A stretch of DNA of 64,000 nucleotides from an uncultured bacterium (GCA_938024995.1 CALJDU010000012.1:62001-126000); one strand, 5' to 3'; counted from the stretch's first letter, positions 41,341 through 50,540 are shown. The notes: generated by a model from the sequence alone, not told the origin. Made by a program: numbers and translations.

Positions 41341-42135
41341 ATGACTCTGTTTCGTGGGAAGCGCGCTCTCGTCACGGGGGGCGCGCGAGGGATCGGTCTC
41401 GCCGTCGCCGGAGAACTCGCGCGGCTCGGCGCGCACGTGACGCTCGCTGATAACGGGTGCGACGTTAGCGGAGGGGAGCCAGACGAGAGCGTCGCGCGTT
41501 CGGCAGCTGCCGCCCTCTCCGCGAACGGTGACCGGGTCGACGCCGACCCACGTGACATCTGTACCTACGGGCGCGACATGATCGCGGAGCACGCCCCCGA
41601 CCTCTTGATCGGGTGCGCAGGGATCTCGGGGTACGGCGCGCTCGGACGCGTCGAGCCTTCGTTTGCGCTGGTGTCCGCTCACCTCGCGATGGCGGTCGCC
41701 GCCCAAGGTCAGATGCGACCTGGTTCTCGTATCCTGCTGACCGTCGACCCTGTGATGTTCGTCGGCGCCGCCCGTCGCGCAATGGACGCAGCGATCTCTG
41801 GCGCGCTCGTGGGCTTCATTCGGTGCGCGGGCCTTGAGCTTCGTAAACGACAGATCGTGTTGTGTGGAGTCGCGCCGACCGCGAGAACGCGTCTCACCGA
41901 GTCCCTCACGATCTTTCAGGGCGCCGCGGCGGATTCACTCACGGCTGCACATGCGGCCGCGATGTACCGCTTCTTGGCCCACACCGACGAAGCCATCCAC
42001 GGCCAGGTGTACGGGATCGCGGGGGACCGCGCGTACCGAATTGCCGTGACGGAGTCGGACGGAGCCTTCGCGGAGGACACGTCCCCGTTCAGCGACGAGA
42101 TGCTCGCGCGTGAGTGGAACCACATCGAGCGCTAG
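41341..42135 (+). CDS. Short-chain dehydrogenase/reductase-like protein lacking the catalytic Tyr-x3-Lys
   Basis: The 264-residue protein has the SDR fold: the NAD(P)-binding loop VTGGARGIGLA at about residue 11 and CAGISG in place of the usual NAG motif. The position of the catalytic Tyr-x3-Lys reads FVGAARRAMDAA, so Tyr and Lys are Val and Arg. The protein is thus likely a degenerate SDR, perhaps NAD(P)-sensing or structural. It starts 10 bases after the metalloprotease gene, so both are probably transcribed together. Confidence 0.8.
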   Translation: MTLFRGKRALVTGGARGIGLAVAGELARLGAHVTLADNGCDVSGGEPDESVARSAAAALSANGDRVDADPRDICTYGRDMIAEHAPDLLIGCAGISGYGALGRVEPSFALVSAHLAMAVAAQGQMRPGSRILLTVDPVMFVGAARRAMDAAISGALVGFIRCAGLELRKRQIVLCGVAPTARTRLTESLTIFQGAAADSLTAAHAAAMYRFLAHTDEAIHGQVYGIAGDRAYRIAVTESDGAFAEDTSPFSDEMLAREWNHIER

Positions 42136-42139
42136 CCGC

Positions 42140-42304
42140 TCAAACGAGATCGATAATCACGACCCCGCGGTCGCTGGGATCTTCTTCACTATGACGCTCT
42201 TTTTCTGGCGGAAGTGGGATCTCCACTCGCGGCTGCGGGCGTTCACGCTCCCGCTCCGAATCTTCGCGTCGTCGAATTTGGTCAATGATGAACGGAGGAA
42301 GCAT
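42140..42304 (-). CDS. Small protein of 54 residues, conserved-looking ends
   Basis: A short gene with start ATG 42304 and gaggt upstream. The protein opens MLPPFIIDQIRRRE and ends GVVIIDLV, with a Glu/Arg-rich, Pro-containing middle. A longer frame in the same register reaches 42589, but its extra N-terminus lacks start support. From memory, short proteins with this type of MLPPFII opening and VIIDL end occur in Myxococcota; I cannot confirm it here. The function is unknown. It stops four bases from the convergent SDR stop and stands alone. Confidence 0.6.
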   Translation of the reverse strand: MLPPFIIDQIRRREDSERERERPQPRVEIPLPPEKERHSEEDPSDRGVVIIDLV

Positions 42305-42561
42305 AGAAAACCTCGATTCAAGGCAAATATAGCAATCGCCCTTCGAGTGACAAGACTTGCGCAACGCGCAGGCCAGCACTAGCCGAGCACCGAGAATCAA
42401 AATTGAGTCCCCTTTCCTCCCCAAAAACTCCTTGAAAGCGGCTCTTTCCGTCCGGCTTACGACGAGCTGGCGACGTCTTCGGAAGAAGACAGAAAAGCGA
42501 CGTGTGAGCGGATCGGGTTTTCTCCTTGTCCACCCAAGGCGCTCTGCCGGATCCTGACACT

Positions 42562-43815
42562 GTGACGCGTCGCGCCAACCTCGGCTCACTCTGCGTTCTG
42601 CTGATCTTCTTCCTGTCGTGGGTGCCCATGGTCGCCGCGGCGGACTTCGAGATCACGGAGACCTCGTGGAACGGGAGCTCGCGGCTCCTCGAGGTCGCAG
42701 ACGAGGTGGACGTCGCGCTCGTCCCCACCGACGCGCTTGATCTCGCGACGCTCTCGACCTCGGACGCGGTCCTGATCGTTCACCCGACCCGTCCGATCCC
42801 GACCCGCGGACTGTCTGCGTTTCTGCGCGCCGGAGGTCGGGTCGCGATCGTGGACGACTTCGGCGAAGGCGACGCGCTCCTCGAGGCCTTCAAGATCCAC
42901 CGTCGCGAGGTCCCCCGCGATCACGCGACCTCCCTTCGCGACAACCCCGCTCTGCTGATCGCGAGTCCGTTGTTTCGACACCCGCTCACCACCGAGGTCG
43001 CGACGGTCGTCACCAACCACCCGTCGTCCCTCTTCCACAATGACCTCCACCCGCTCCTCGCGTTCGACGAAGACGGTGACTATGCCTTCGCGCTGACCGG
43101 CGCGGTCGGACAAGGTCGGCTGGTCGCGGTCGCGGACAGCAGCGTGATGATCAACAACATGCTCGCACTGCGCGGCAACCGGACCTTTGCCCGGAACCTG
43201 CTGCAGTACCTCCGACCCAACACAGAGGGACGCATTCACTACGTGGTCGGGGACGCCGAGATCCTTGGCCGGCACGGCTCCCAATCAGGGGGCGGCACGC
43301 TCGCGACGATCGAGGCGTCGCTGCGCGACTTCGCGACGACCCGTCCGCCGAACGGCGCGCTCCTGATCCTCGGGATCCTCGTGGTCTTTATCAGCTCGCT
43401 CTTCGCGATCTCCGCGCTCCCGCGCGAGAGCCCTTACGATGGCAAAACGATGCTCCCGCGAGACACACTGATGGGCGGGTTCATTGGTCGCGTGCAGTTC
43501 TTCTTGGAGCGCGACAAGCACCTCGTGCATCCCGCGATGCTCTACAAGTTCGAGCTGGAGCGCGGGCTCACCACGCGCCTCGAGCTGCACGACGGCGCCT
43601 CGCTGGGCGCCCTCACCGAGGCGCTGAAGAAGAGCGGCGCGGCTCCTGAGGTCGTGAGCGAAGCGCGGGATCTCTTGCTCAAGCTGGACGAGATCGAGCG
43701 CAGCCTCGACCACCCTTCCCCACCTCGCGTCGACGCCAAACAGCTCCACCGTTTCGTCACCCGTGGCGAGCGACTTATGGAGCGGGTCGCGCAACACCGT
43801 TCCCTCACAACCTGA
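42562..43815 (+). CDS. DUF4350-type membrane protein of a MoxR-DUF58 set
   Basis: I start at GTG 42562, giving MTRRANLGSLCVLLIFFL, a good signal peptide; a TTG 12 codons earlier would add unrelated residues. The 417-residue protein has an N-terminal Rossmann-like periplasmic domain (about 30-250), a membrane helix at about 265-285 and a helical C-terminal cytoplasmic part. DUF4350 proteins stand beside MoxR ATPases and DUF58 proteins, as here. A role as a membrane partner of the MoxR chaperone is inferred. Confidence 0.8.
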   Translation: MTRRANLGSLCVLLIFFLSWVPMVAAADFEITETSWNGSSRLLEVADEVDVALVPTDALDLATLSTSDAVLIVHPTRPIPTRGLSAFLRAGGRVAIVDDFGEGDALLEAFKIHRREVPRDHATSLRDNPALLIASPLFRHPLTTEVATVVTNHPSSLFHNDLHPLLAFDEDGDYAFALTGAVGQGRLVAVADSSVMINNMLALRGNRTFARNLLQYLRPNTEGRIHYVVGDAEILGRHGSQSGGGTLATIEASLRDFATTRPPNGALLILGILVVFISSLFAISALPRESPYDGKTMLPRDTLMGGFIGRVQFFLERDKHLVHPAMLYKFELERGLTTRLELHDGASLGALTEALKKSGAAPEVVSEARDLLLKLDEIERSLDHPSPPRVDAKQLHRFVTRGERLMERVAQHRSLTT

Positions 43816-43839
43816 TCCACGGTACATCGAGCCCACCCC

Positions 43840-44808
43840 ATGACGAAGTCCATGATCCCGGAATCCCTGCTCGCGCAGGTGAGCGAGCGCGCCGGACACG
43901 TCGTGCGCGAAGTGCAGAAGGTCTTCATCGGCCCGAGCAGCGTTCCCGAGCTGCTCCTCATCGCGGTCATCGCGCGAGGACACGTCCTTCTTGAAGGTGT
44001 CCCGGGCGTCGCCAAGACCACCTTGGTGAAGTCGTTCGCGAGCACTCTGGGTTGTTCCTTCCGGCGCATCCAGTTCACGCCGGACCTGCTCCCCGCCGAC
44101 ATCACGGGCACGTTCGTGTTGTCGCCAAAGGATGGCGTCTTTCAGCTCCGCGAGGGCCCCATCTTCGCGAACGTCGTCCTGGGTGACGAGATCAACCGCG
44201 CCCCCGCGAAGACCCAGAGCGCGCTGCTCGAGGCGATGCAGGAGACGCAGGTCACGATTGAAGGCGAGACCCGTCCGCTGCCGGCTCCGTTCGTGGTCCT
44301 CGCGACCCAGAACCCGGTCGAACAAGCCGGCACCTACCCGCTCCCCGAAGCGCAGATCGACCGTTTCCTCTTTCGTCTGGTGATCGGCTACCCCAAGCCC
44401 CGCGACGAGCGGGAGATCCTCAAGCGGTTCATGGGCGGTCACCCGACGGCCGACGCGGTGCTCTCGCCGGACGAGATTCAGAACATGCAGTCGCTGGTCG
44501 ACGCGGTCCACGTCGACAACGAGATCCTCGACTACATCATCGGGCTCACCACGTTCACCCGCGAGCACGCCCGGCTCTATCTGGGCGCCTCGCCCCGCGC
44601 CTCCCTCGCGCTCATGAACGCCTCGCGGGCCCGCGCGCTCCTGCACGGCCGCGCCTACGTCCTGCCCGACGACGTCAAAGCACTCGCCATCTCCGTTCTC
44701 GCGCACCGTCTCGTGCTCACGCCCGAAGCGGAGATGGAGGGCACGCGCGCGGATCGCATCGTCGCCGACGCGATGGCCAAGGTCCCCATTCGTCGCGGGG
44801 ACCGCTAG
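43840..44808 (+). CDS. MoxR-family AAA+ ATPase
   Basis: The 322-residue protein shows Walker A GVPGVAKT at residues 53-60, Walker B in VVLGDEINRAPAKTQ at about 113 and sensor/arginine-finger elements in the usual order. MoxR ATPases act as chaperones that mature or activate partner proteins containing von Willebrand A domains, such as the DUF58 protein encoded immediately after it with no gap. Length is normal. It starts 24 bases after the DUF4350 gene. Confidence 0.93.
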   Translation: MTKSMIPESLLAQVSERAGHVVREVQKVFIGPSSVPELLLIAVIARGHVLLEGVPGVAKTTLVKSFASTLGCSFRRIQFTPDLLPADITGTFVLSPKDGVFQLREGPIFANVVLGDEINRAPAKTQSALLEAMQETQVTIEGETRPLPAPFVVLATQNPVEQAGTYPLPEAQIDRFLFRLVIGYPKPRDEREILKRFMGGHPTADAVLSPDEIQNMQSLVDAVHVDNEILDYIIGLTTFTREHARLYLGASPRASLALMNASRARALLHGRAYVLPDDVKALAISVLAHRLVLTPEAEMEGTRADRIVADAMAKVPIRRGDR

Positions 44809-46410
44809 ATGCTCCCGATGCCGACGCGCACGGCCGCGATCGGCTTCGCCGGCCTCTTGTCGATGATCGCGGTCGGGATCGCGCTGCAGTCCGCGCCGCC
44901 GATCTGGCTCGCCTCGGCCGGGCTGGTGGGGCTCGCGACGGTGCTCGCGACGTCCATGCCGCTCGCCCGCCGGGTGCGACGGCAACAGCTCGAGTTCGCG
45001 TGGTGGCTCGACCACGGAACCGCGCTCTCCGGGACCGTCGTTCCGGGCGCGCCCTTCGATGTTCGCTGCTACGTCCGGCACCGCGGGCACGCCCCGCTCT
45101 TCATCTCCGAGCTCTCTCCCGTGGTCCCACGCGCCGCGCGGGTGCTGTCCCCGCCGCGCACCTTGGCGGTTCGGCCGCGCGCCGCGACCGAGTTTACCTT
45201 CCGCTTGCTCGCCCCCGCGGCGGGGCGCGTTGTCCTTCACGGGCTCGCCGTCACGCTCCGCGGGCCGCTGGGTCTCTTTCAGGTGCCGCTCTACTTCCCG
45301 AACCCGCTCGCCGTGAAAGTGCTCCCGCGCGCGGCGGCGTTGACGCGAGGTGGCGCGCGTTCGCTGACCTCGGCCGCGACTTCTGCGGGGCAGACCATCC
45401 TCCGTCAACGCGGGGGCGGCACCGAGCTTCACGAGCTCCGCGAGCTGCTCCCAGGCGATCCGTACAAGTCGATCGCGTGGAAGGCGAGCGCGCGCCGGGG
45501 GAAGCTCATGGTCCGCGAGGTCGAGCAGGAAGTGCAGGACACACGCTGGGTCGTGCTCGACGTGAGCGGGACCATGCGCGGCGGCGAGCTCGGCTCGCGC
45601 AAGCTCGACTTCGGGATCGAAGCGAGCGCGGCGGCGGCGCGACACGCTCTCGAAAACGGTGACCGCGTCGGCCTCTATACGGTCGACGGTCGCGTGGTCT
45701 CGCGGGTCACACCGGGCGATCGCAAAGCACAGATGCTCAGGGTCTACGACGCCCTCCTCGCGGCGACCGAAGTGGTCGACGAAGATCTCACGGAGCTTGA
45801 CGACGACGAGCTCGCGCGTGTCGTCGCCCGCTACATACGTCAGCAAGACGGCGTGGACTATCAACGGCGCGCGGATCGCGTGGTCGACGTGGGCGGGCTC
45901 GTCGCGCACATCCGCCGGACCGTGGAGCTCGACCCTGCGCCGGCGATCGCTTCCTCTCCTGCGCACGAGATCCTACGCCGCTTCTGTCGCACCCGGGGCG
46001 TGCCGCTCCCTTATCGCCCAGACCCCCGCGAGCGGAGCAAAGCGCGCGGGCTCTGCCATGTGCTCAAAGAGATCGCCGCGCCGCGAACCCCGAGCCTCAT
46101 CACCATCATCACCGACCTCGACGGGCTCTATGAGCATGACGAGCTCTGCGCGACCCTTCGTGTGGCGCGCGCGCGAGGCCACCGCGTCGCGTTCGTCGTG
46201 CCGGACGCGCGGCGCTTCGCGACGGTCCCCAGCTCCCGCTTGGCGCGAGACCTCGAGAAAATCTACGGTGCGCTGGAAGAGCGACGCACCCGCGAGGCGA
46301 CCCGCATCTTCGGCCGGCTCGGCGTGCCGGTCACCTTGGTTGGGCCAGGAGATCCTCCGTCCCTCGTCATGTCGCGCGCGCATCGCGTCCGGTCGTGGAG
46401 CGCCGCGTGA
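44809..46410 (+). CDS. DUF58-family protein with von Willebrand A-like domain
   Basis: The 533-residue protein starts immediately after the moxR stop. Two membrane helices lie near residues 8-50. The DUF58 signature appears as LRELLPGDPYKSIAWKASAR near residue 215, followed by a MIDAS-like DVSGTM near 249. It is the usual substrate or partner of the MoxR ATPase. The C-terminal part (about 380-530) is helical. Its stop overlaps the rsmA start by 4 bases (GTGA). Confidence 0.9.
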   Translation: MLPMPTRTAAIGFAGLLSMIAVGIALQSAPPIWLASAGLVGLATVLATSMPLARRVRRQQLEFAWWLDHGTALSGTVVPGAPFDVRCYVRHRGHAPLFISELSPVVPRAARVLSPPRTLAVRPRAATEFTFRLLAPAAGRVVLHGLAVTLRGPLGLFQVPLYFPNPLAVKVLPRAAALTRGGARSLTSAATSAGQTILRQRGGGTELHELRELLPGDPYKSIAWKASARRGKLMVREVEQEVQDTRWVVLDVSGTMRGGELGSRKLDFGIEASAAAARHALENGDRVGLYTVDGRVVSRVTPGDRKAQMLRVYDALLAATEVVDEDLTELDDDELARVVARYIRQQDGVDYQRRADRVVDVGGLVAHIRRTVELDPAPAIASSPAHEILRRFCRTRGVPLPYRPDPRERSKARGLCHVLKEIAAPRTPSLITIITDLDGLYEHDELCATLRVARARGHRVAFVVPDARRFATVPSSRLARDLEKIYGALEERRTREATRIFGRLGVPVTLVGPGDPPSLVMSRAHRVRSWSAA

Positions 46411-47333
46411 GCGAGCCGGAGTTCGAAGACCCACGGGTCGCCCTCCGACGTCACGGCTTCCGTCCGAAGAAGTCCTTCTCGCAGTCGTTTCTGATCTCAG
46501 AGGAAGTGGTCGAGGCGATCGCGCGGGCGGCCGGAGACGTTCGCGACCTTCACGTCGTCGAGCTCGGCCCTGGCGTGGGCACCTTGACCGGCGCGCTTCT
46601 CCGGCGCGGTGCCATCGTGACGGCGATCGAGCGAGACCGCGACATGGCCAAGGTCCTACGCGCCGACCTCGCGGACTACCGCTTCACGCTCGTCGAAGCG
46701 GACGCTGCGAAGCTGGATCTCGCGCCCTTCGCGTCGCCGGACAAGCCGGTCGTGCTGGTCGGCAATCTGCCCTACGCGATCACGGGTCAGATCCTCCGAC
46801 GCGTTACCGCGCAACGCGAGCTCATCTCGCGCGCCGTGTTCATGGTGCAACGCGAGGTTCGCGATCGCTGGCTCGGCGCCGTCGGGACCAAAGCCTATGG
46901 CGCTCCGACCGTGTTCCTACGCGCGGGCTTCGACCTCGATCCCGTCCGCACTGTCGACCCTGATTGCTTCCATCCGCCCCCTCGCGTCACCAGCGCGGTG
47001 GTGCGGCTCCGTCCGCTCGAGACGCCGCGCGCGGCCGAGACCCAGAGCCTCCGCCGGGTGGTGCGCGCCGCGTTTGGAATGAGACGAAAGACGCTGCGCA
47101 ACGCGCTCAAGAAGGAGCTCGGCGCGGAGCTCGCGAGCGAAGCGCTCGCAGCGTGCGCGATCGACGCGGGCCGTCGCGGAGAGACCCTCGACATCGCTGA
47201 GTTCGACCGCCTCGCGCGGTACATCTCCGAAAACGATCCGCGTCAGAGCGACGACAGTCAGAGCGACGAGAGTCAGAGCGACGACAGTCAGAGCGACGAC
47301 AGTCAGAGCGACGAGAGCGCCGCCGCGACCTGA
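46407..47333 (+). CDS. rsmA: 16S rRNA dimethyladenosine transferase RsmA (KsgA)
   Basis: RsmA dimethylates two adjacent adenosines near the 3' end of 16S rRNA during 30S maturation. The start is GTG 46407 (overlap with the DUF58 stop); a GTG four codons earlier is possible. The body has KKSFSQSFLI at the N-terminus, the SAM site ELGPGVGTLTG and the catalytic NLPYAI. After about residue 280 an acidic QSDD/ES tail is added, encoded by five 15-base DNA repeats. The 3' end overlaps the end of the opposing gene by 31 bases. Confidence 0.95.
   Translation: MSEPEFEDPRVALRRHGFRPKKSFSQSFLISEEVVEAIARAAGDVRDLHVVELGPGVGTLTGALLRRGAIVTAIERDRDMAKVLRADLADYRFTLVEADAAKLDLAPFASPDKPVVLVGNLPYAITGQILRRVTAQRELISRAVFMVQREVRDRWLGAVGTKAYGAPTVFLRAGFDLDPVRTVDPDCFHPPPRVTSAVVRLRPLETPRAAETQSLRRVVRAAFGMRRKTLRNALKKELGAELASEALAACAIDAGRRGETLDIAEFDRLARYISENDPRQSDDSQSDESQSDDSQSDDSQSDESAAAT
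47241..47315 (+). repeat. 15-base tandem repeat at the 3' end of rsmA
   Basis: Five adjacent units of the type agtcagagcgacgac or ...gag. They code for Ser-Gln-Ser-Asp-Asp/Glu in rsmA. The opposing gene terminates (TGA at 47303-47305) inside the repeat. Confidence 0.92.
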
Positions 47334-47821
47334 CCCGCGAGCAGCCGGACATCCGCTCGAGCCGACTCGTCCGCGGCGAGCGCGGCGTACGGTTCAGCGA
47401 GCTCTCGAAGCGCAGCGCGGTCGAGCTCCTCGGCGTCGAGCTCTTGGGGGTCGAGGCGCGACGCGATCTCAAACGCGGAGAAGGCTGCCTCCGGAGCGAT
47501 GCGGTGATCACGACTCCCGGCGAGACGCACCAGCGGAGCGAGCAGCGCGCTGGGTTCTCCGTCCGCCTGCGGCGCCAACCGAACCGCGCCCCAACGCTCG
47601 GCGAACGATTCTCCTTCGAGCCGCGAAACGACCAAGTCGGGATCGACGTCGACCGCAGACGCAAACGAGACCAGCTCTGCCGCATACGAGGGATCGTCGG
47701 CCGAAGCGGTCGCGATCCACGCGCCCGCGCCCGCGCCCGCCAAAACCACCACGATGGTGAGCCCGAGGAGCCGCCAGAAGACCCCGCGAGGACCTGATCT
47801 CTGTTCTGATCGGCGCTCCAT
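47303..47821 (-). CDS. Single-pass membrane protein of unknown function
   Basis: I choose ATG 47821, which gives 172 residues: a basic start (MERRSEQRSGPRGVFWR), one membrane helix at about residues 16-38 rich in Val, Ala and Gly, and a helical acidic domain. An in-frame region further upstream lacks a ribosome binding site and overlaps the opposite gene's leader. I do not recognise the family. It converges on rsmA and overlaps its last 31 bases. It is divergent from the HEAT gene at 47901. Confidence 0.65.
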   Translation of the reverse strand: MERRSEQRSGPRGVFWRLLGLTIVVVLAGAGAGAWIATASADDPSYAAELVSFASAVDVDPDLVVSRLEGESFAERWGAVRLAPQADGEPSALLAPLVRLAGSRDHRIAPEAAFSAFEIASRLDPQELDAEELDRAALRELAEPYAALAADESARADVRLLAGQVAAALSSL

Positions 47822-47900
47822 GGCGGGACTATGCCCCGCGCCGGCCCAGACGAAAACCCAAGGGTTGATCCACGAGGCCGGATCCCCAACCATCGGCCGC

Positions 47901-48701
47901 GTGAAACCCTCCCTCCTTCTCTCCCGAGGTCGCGTGCTCGCGCTGTTCGGGGTCCTTGTCTTGATGTTCCCGAGCCTCGCGGAAGCGCAGATGTCGTCCC
48001 GCGACGCCGTCCGCGCGCTCTCGGGAACGGACTCGCTCACCGCAGAGGACCTCTCCGCCGCGTTCAACGCATTGGTCGACTCACCGGACCGTCGCGCCAT
48101 CGGTCCCATCAGCGCGCGGATCCGGCGCGGGCTTCCTCCCGAACCTCTTCAGCTCGCCATCGCGGCGCTCGGGGCCACGGAGCGACGCGAGGCCGGCGAG
48201 CTTCTCATCGAGCTCACCACCCATCGCCGCGCGGTCGTACGCGTCGCCGCGCTCCAAGCGCTTCAAAAGGTCTCCGCGCCCGGAGCCGAGTCTGCGCTTC
48301 GCTTGGCGCTCTCCGACGCCGACCCGCAGGTCCGCACGACCGGCGCGATCGCGCTCGGCGCCGCTGGAAGCGCCAGCTCGCTCGACGCGCTCTGTCACGC
48401 GCTCGAACGAGGCAACATGGAAGCGGCCGGAGCCATCGGAAAGCTCGCGCGAGACGAGGACGTGGACCGCTTCCTCGGCTACATCGGGCGCGTCCCCTTC
48501 GCCCCGCTCACGAGCGGGTTCTCGGAGCTCCTCACGCGAAGCAACATCAGCGACGCGAGCAAGACAAAGGTGATCGAAAAGGTCGCCGAACTCGCGACCG
48601 ACGAAGCGCGCGCGTTTCTGAGCGCCATGATCGACGTTCTGCCGAGCGGAAACACCAAGCAAACCGCGACCGATGCCGTGCGCGCGATGGAGGGCGGCTG
48701 A
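47901..48701 (+). CDS. Exported HEAT-repeat protein
   Basis: The start is GTG 47901, giving a signal peptide (VLALFGVLVLMF, cleavage near AEA). The 266-residue protein is built mostly of HEAT-like helices (VVRVAALQALQKV, PQVRTTGAIALGAAG). No enzyme motif is visible; such repeats are binding scaffolds. The stop overlaps the next gene by one base (TGATG), so the two are co-translated. Confidence 0.8.
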   Translation: MKPSLLLSRGRVLALFGVLVLMFPSLAEAQMSSRDAVRALSGTDSLTAEDLSAAFNALVDSPDRRAIGPISARIRRGLPPEPLQLAIAALGATERREAGELLIELTTHRRAVVRVAALQALQKVSAPGAESALRLALSDADPQVRTTGAIALGAAGSASSLDALCHALERGNMEAAGAIGKLARDEDVDRFLGYIGRVPFAPLTSGFSELLTRSNISDASKTKVIEKVAELATDEARAFLSAMIDVLPSGNTKQTATDAVRAMEGG

Positions 48702-50497
48702 TGCCCAAGAACCTACTGATCCTCTCGCTCCTCGCCCTGGCTGTCGGCTGTGGCGGCTCGATCCAGAACTTCAGCCCGCTGATGGTCGACAACCGCGCGA
48801 GCGACATCGAAGACATCCGCCAGCGGATCGCGTCCTCCACGCCACCCACACCCAACGTCGCGGTTGGGATCGCGGGCGAGACGCTCTTCGCGTTCAACCT
48901 CGACAGCGGACAGAAGCTCTGGGAGACGCCGACCGTCAGCCCCAGCGCGGCGCCGCAGATCGCCGGTGACTACGTCGTCGTTCCGGAACGGGACGGCATC
49001 GTCATTCGCGCGCTCGCGTCCGGAACGGTCACCGACCGCGTGGACGACGAGACCCTGCTGTTCGCCGGCGCGGCGGGTGAAGGCGAGTACGGCGTGCTCT
49101 GCTTGACCACCTCGGGAGGCGTTGGCTCACGCAGCCGGATCATTATGCTCCGCGGAGGACACGCGGGGAGCGACCGCGGCTTCGAAGACACCACCCTCGG
49201 CGCTCCTGCCGCAGCAGGTGGCCGCTTGTTCATCCCGTGGTCCACTCAAAACGTCAGCGTCCTCGACCCGCGGTCCGGCGCCGAGCTCTCTCGCTTCCGC
49301 CAGAACACCGCGATCATCGGCCACGTCGTTGTCCGCGATCAGCAGCTCTACTTCGGTCAGCGCGGCCTGTTCCGGCTGACCCCCGAGGTCGCCACCTCAG
49401 AAGGCGCGCCCTACTACGAGTTGCCGGAGCGCGACCTGCCCGGCGCGCCCACCTTCTTGCTCGACCCGTACAACCCGCCGCCCGCACCGGACTCCGCGGT
49501 CCACCGCGTCCGCGCCGTCTTCCACCCCGGCGGCCAAGGCAACATCATGGCGCCCGCGGATGACGTCGTTTACCTCGTGTTCTTCGGCACCGTGTTCGGC
49601 CTGCACCCCACGCAGGACGAGGTTCTCTTCGCGACCATGCTCCCCGCGGACGCGGTCGGCGTGGAAGCGCGCCCGGGAGGACTCCTCGTCGCCGACGCAA
49701 CCGGAGCCGTTCACTTCCTCGACGCGCGCGATGGCCGCGTTCGCTCGACCGTGAACACCGGCGTCGCCGAGCCCACCGTCGTCACCTTCCGCGCGGAGAC
49801 CTTCACCTCACGTGGCGCCCCGAGCGAAGCGGCGCGGCCTCTCACCGAGCAGCTCCTCACGATCGCGCAATCCGCCGACAGTCGCATCGTGCCCGCGCGG
49901 GAGTTCGCCGTCCGAATGCTCAAGCAGATGCCCGGCGCCGAAGCGACGGGACACCTCGTGACGATGTGCGACGACCCCCGCACGACCGCCGCGATCAAGC
50001 GCCTCTCGTGCGCGGCCCTCGCGGAGCGGACAGAGGGAGGCGAACACGTCACCCGCGCGCTGCAGCGTCACGGCGGGTACCTTGAGCAGACGGAACCGCC
50101 GGCGCTCATCCCGCTCGCCCAAGCAGCAGCCCGCATGGAGCTCACCTCCGCGGTCCCGCTCTTGCTCTCGCACGTACGTGATCCGCAGACCCCAGCGAAC
50201 GCGCTCCCAGAGCTGTTCAAGTCGTTGAAGGTCCTCGCGGACGCCAGCGCGGCCGCCCCGGTGCGTGACTTCTTGCGCCTCTATCACGCCGATGGAGACC
50301 CCGCCCTCCTTGAAGCGCTCTCACACGCGGCTGACACCCTCGCGACCCTCGAGGGCCCCACCTCCCGCGAGACGCTCACCGAGATCATCGAAGACACGCT
50401 CACTCCGAACGACGTGCGCAACGTCGTCCGAGACGCGCTCGAGTCCCTCGACCAAGCGCAAGAAGGCGAAGCAGGCGAAGCAGCTGAAGACAGCTAG
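48701..50497 (+). CDS. Lipoprotein with a PQQ/BamB-like beta-propeller and C-terminal HEAT repeats
   Basis: The 598-residue protein has a lipoprotein signal with lipobox AVGC near residue 17. Residues about 50-360 contain repeats of the PQQ/BamB type (NLDSGQKLWETPT, LDARDGRVRSTVN). HEAT-like helices fill about 370-590. The repeats suggest a binding platform in the periplasm or outer membrane; similarity to BamB is in fold only. It is the second gene after the exported HEAT protein. A 9-base hairpin (50518-50540) follows the stop. Confidence 0.8.
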   Translation: MPKNLLILSLLALAVGCGGSIQNFSPLMVDNRASDIEDIRQRIASSTPPTPNVAVGIAGETLFAFNLDSGQKLWETPTVSPSAAPQIAGDYVVVPERDGIVIRALASGTVTDRVDDETLLFAGAAGEGEYGVLCLTTSGGVGSRSRIIMLRGGHAGSDRGFEDTTLGAPAAAGGRLFIPWSTQNVSVLDPRSGAELSRFRQNTAIIGHVVVRDQQLYFGQRGLFRLTPEVATSEGAPYYELPERDLPGAPTFLLDPYNPPPAPDSAVHRVRAVFHPGGQGNIMAPADDVVYLVFFGTVFGLHPTQDEVLFATMLPADAVGVEARPGGLLVADATGAVHFLDARDGRVRSTVNTGVAEPTVVTFRAETFTSRGAPSEAARPLTEQLLTIAQSADSRIVPAREFAVRMLKQMPGAEATGHLVTMCDDPRTTAAIKRLSCAALAERTEGGEHVTRALQRHGGYLEQTEPPALIPLAQAAARMELTSAVPLLLSHVRDPQTPANALPELFKSLKVLADASAAAPVRDFLRLYHADGDPALLEALSHAADTLATLEGPTSRETLTEIIEDTLTPNDVRNVVRDALESLDQAQEGEAGEAAEDS

Positions 50498-50517
50498 ATG
50501 CGCTCCAACATCGCGTG

Positions 50518-50540
50518 AGCGCTAGCCTGCTGCTAGCGCT
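50518..50540. terminator. Hairpin between convergent genes
   Basis: Nine-base arms agcgctagc (50518-50526) and gctagcgct (50532-50540) with loop ctgct, without a clear T run. It lies between the convergent propeller lipoprotein and thioredoxin-like genes and may slow or stop both transcripts. Confidence 0.5.

Noticed and set aside
40098..41558. A 486-codon minus-strand open frame opposite the metalloprotease lipoprotein
   Set aside because: The plus-strand gene has a signal peptide, cysteine repeats and a zinc motif; the antisense has none.
42140..42589. Longer 149-codon version of the small protein gene
   Set aside because: The N-terminal extension overlaps the DUF4350 gene, lacks start support and has random composition; the short form has a ribosome binding site.
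43285..45966. An 893-codon open frame on the minus strand opposite moxR and DUF58
   Set aside because: It is the antisense of two clear genes, very rich in Arg/Asp/Glu/His, with no motif or ribosome binding site.
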